From RUG11247 sp045649485 (GTDB taxonomy: Bacteria > Bacillota > Clostridia > Christensenellales > Aristaeellaceae): a DNA stretch of 64,000 nt. Position 1 is the first letter of the stretch, and every line of letters starts with the position of its first letter. The DNA is taken from NCBI GenBank assembly GCA_045649485.1, contig JAZRPZ010000088.1:35656-99655 (forward strand). Reading direction: 5' to 3'. The notes under the pieces are model-generated. The model saw only the letters and a list, made by a program, of their open reading frames with translations. It was not told where the DNA came from and searched no databases. This document shows positions 63,561-64,000 of the stretch, one piece after another. A program made the position numbers and the translations under genes.

Positions 63561-64000
63561 TCAATCTGTCCCGTTTGCGCTTTTTATGTATGCAATCCAG
63601 TTTTCCAAACTCTCCGTACTGAAATCTGCAAGAGCAGTTTGATAACAAGCAAAAGCGGTGGGATGGTTTTCCTCCATCCATTTCAAGGACTTTTTGGGAC
63701 CACAGTAAGGCTGGTGCATTACATCACAGAAGATTTCCAAACTATCAATCAATACCCAATGCCATCGAAACATTCCCTCTGCATCGTATCGTTTTACCCG
63801 TGCAAGCATTTTAATACACCAATCGATACTGGCATCAATTTCTACCTTTGATTTTTGCAGACGGTTTTGCAGATAAGATAGCACATTCGCTTGAAGTGCT
63901 TTTCCTCGTCCATCCCTATCTACAATAATCTTTCCATCAAAAATTTGAATAAAATCGTTGCAATCATAGTTGCCGTCGAAATGAGAAGCAGGATATACGA
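63561..64000 (-). CDS. Nucleotidyltransferase-like protein, C-terminal part (cut by window edge)
   Basis: The reading frame stays open to the right edge, so the start lies outside; at least 145 residues are present. The visible N-terminal part reads VYPASHFDGNYDCNDFIQIFDGKIIVDRDG, an order of short acidic strands similar to the aspartate-rich region of some nucleotidyltransferase-fold proteins, followed by a helical C-terminal region (RWHWVLIDSLEIFCDVMHQP; FSTESLENWIAYI). I do not recognise a precise family. Base composition and codon use (many A/T-ending codons) differ sharply from all neighbours, suggesting recent acquisition. Confidence 0.6.
   Translation of the reverse strand, partial: VYPASHFDGNYDCNDFIQIFDGKIIVDRDGRGKALQANVLSYLQNRLQKSKVEIDASIDWCIKMLARVKRYDAEGMFRWHWVLIDSLEIFCDVMHQPYCGPKKSLKWMEENHPTAFACYQTALADFSTESLENWIAYIKSANGTD

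Noticed and set aside
1..64000. CRISPR arrays, tRNA or rRNA genes, insertion sequences or prophage genes
   Set aside because: I looked for regularly spaced repeats, tRNA-like GTTCRA motifs in intergenic regions, transposase motifs and phage gene sets and found none that could be supported.

Overview
The window reads as chromosomal DNA of an anaerobic, gut- or rumen-type Clostridia (Bacillota). The evidence is a Spo0A homologue, strong AGGAGG-type ribosome binding sites, TTGACA/TATAAT-like promoters with 17-base spacers, an Rnf complex of the clostridial gene order (C-D-G-E-A-B), a glycyl radical enzyme with its activase, NrdG, ferrous-iron uptake genes, and many carbohydrate-active enzymes. 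GC content looks moderate to slightly high by eye (not counted). A Christensenellales- or Oscillospirales-like lineage is my guess; the sequence does not fix it. The window is densely coding: about 58 genes, no gene-free stretch above 300 bases, and no rRNA, tRNA, CRISPR array, insertion sequence or prophage that I could recognise.

Layout. 1-2.3 kb (minus strand): the 5' end of a D-serine dehydratase-like gene, an ADP-ribosylglycohydrolase-fold protein with a long C-terminal extension, and a 76-residue protein. 2.4-7.5 kb (plus): a four-gene operon of a short, divergent glycyl radical enzyme, its radical-SAM activase, a YitT-type membrane protein and a tartrate/D-malate-type dehydrogenase. 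7.5-14.8 kb: Spo0A, two Gfo/Idh/MocA oxidoreductases, a polar amino acid ABC transporter and a GNAT acetyltransferase. 14.8-25.3 kb: an SH3/NlpC-P60 cell-wall hydrolase, a uroporphyrinogen-decarboxylase-like protein, a zinc-ribbon membrane protein, a DUF5060-type glycosidase, a YqhQ-type protein, an LtaS-like enzyme and a sugar O-acetyltransferase. 25.4-29 kb: an iron-type DtxR repressor divergent from feoA-feoA-feoB-Cys-rich peptide, with two repressor-like palindromes. 29-31.3 kb (minus): a small alarmone synthetase, a CBS-pair protein and a SPOR-like exported protein.

31.4-42 kb is rich in sugar genes: a TIM-barrel isomerase and MFS transporter; a minus-strand operon of nrdG, flavodoxin, ROK kinase and glycosidase; an RpiR regulator with a BaiN-like flavoprotein; and a GH127-GH172 furanosidase pair. 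42-49.3 kb holds rnfCDGEAB and proBA. 49.4-53.9 kb is one 1475-residue secreted protein of leucine-rich and bacterial-Ig-like repeats with a higher-order tandem duplication. 54-64 kb has a uronate/galactoside operon (uxaC, KdgF-like cupin, GH2), a small AT-richer XRE/SLOG module, GH38 with a NUDIX enzyme, a YgjV-like protein, a GmhA-like isomerase and an AT-rich gene cut by the right edge.

Together the genes describe a fermentative saccharolytic anaerobe. Intracellular glycosidases (GH2, GH38, GH127, GH172 and others, mostly without signal peptides) break down imported oligosaccharides. Rnf couples ferredoxin oxidation to NAD reduction and ion pumping. Feo supplies the iron that the many FeS proteins need. 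The most promising uncharacterised systems are the glycyl radical enzyme operon and the SPOR / CBS / alarmone synthetase operon.
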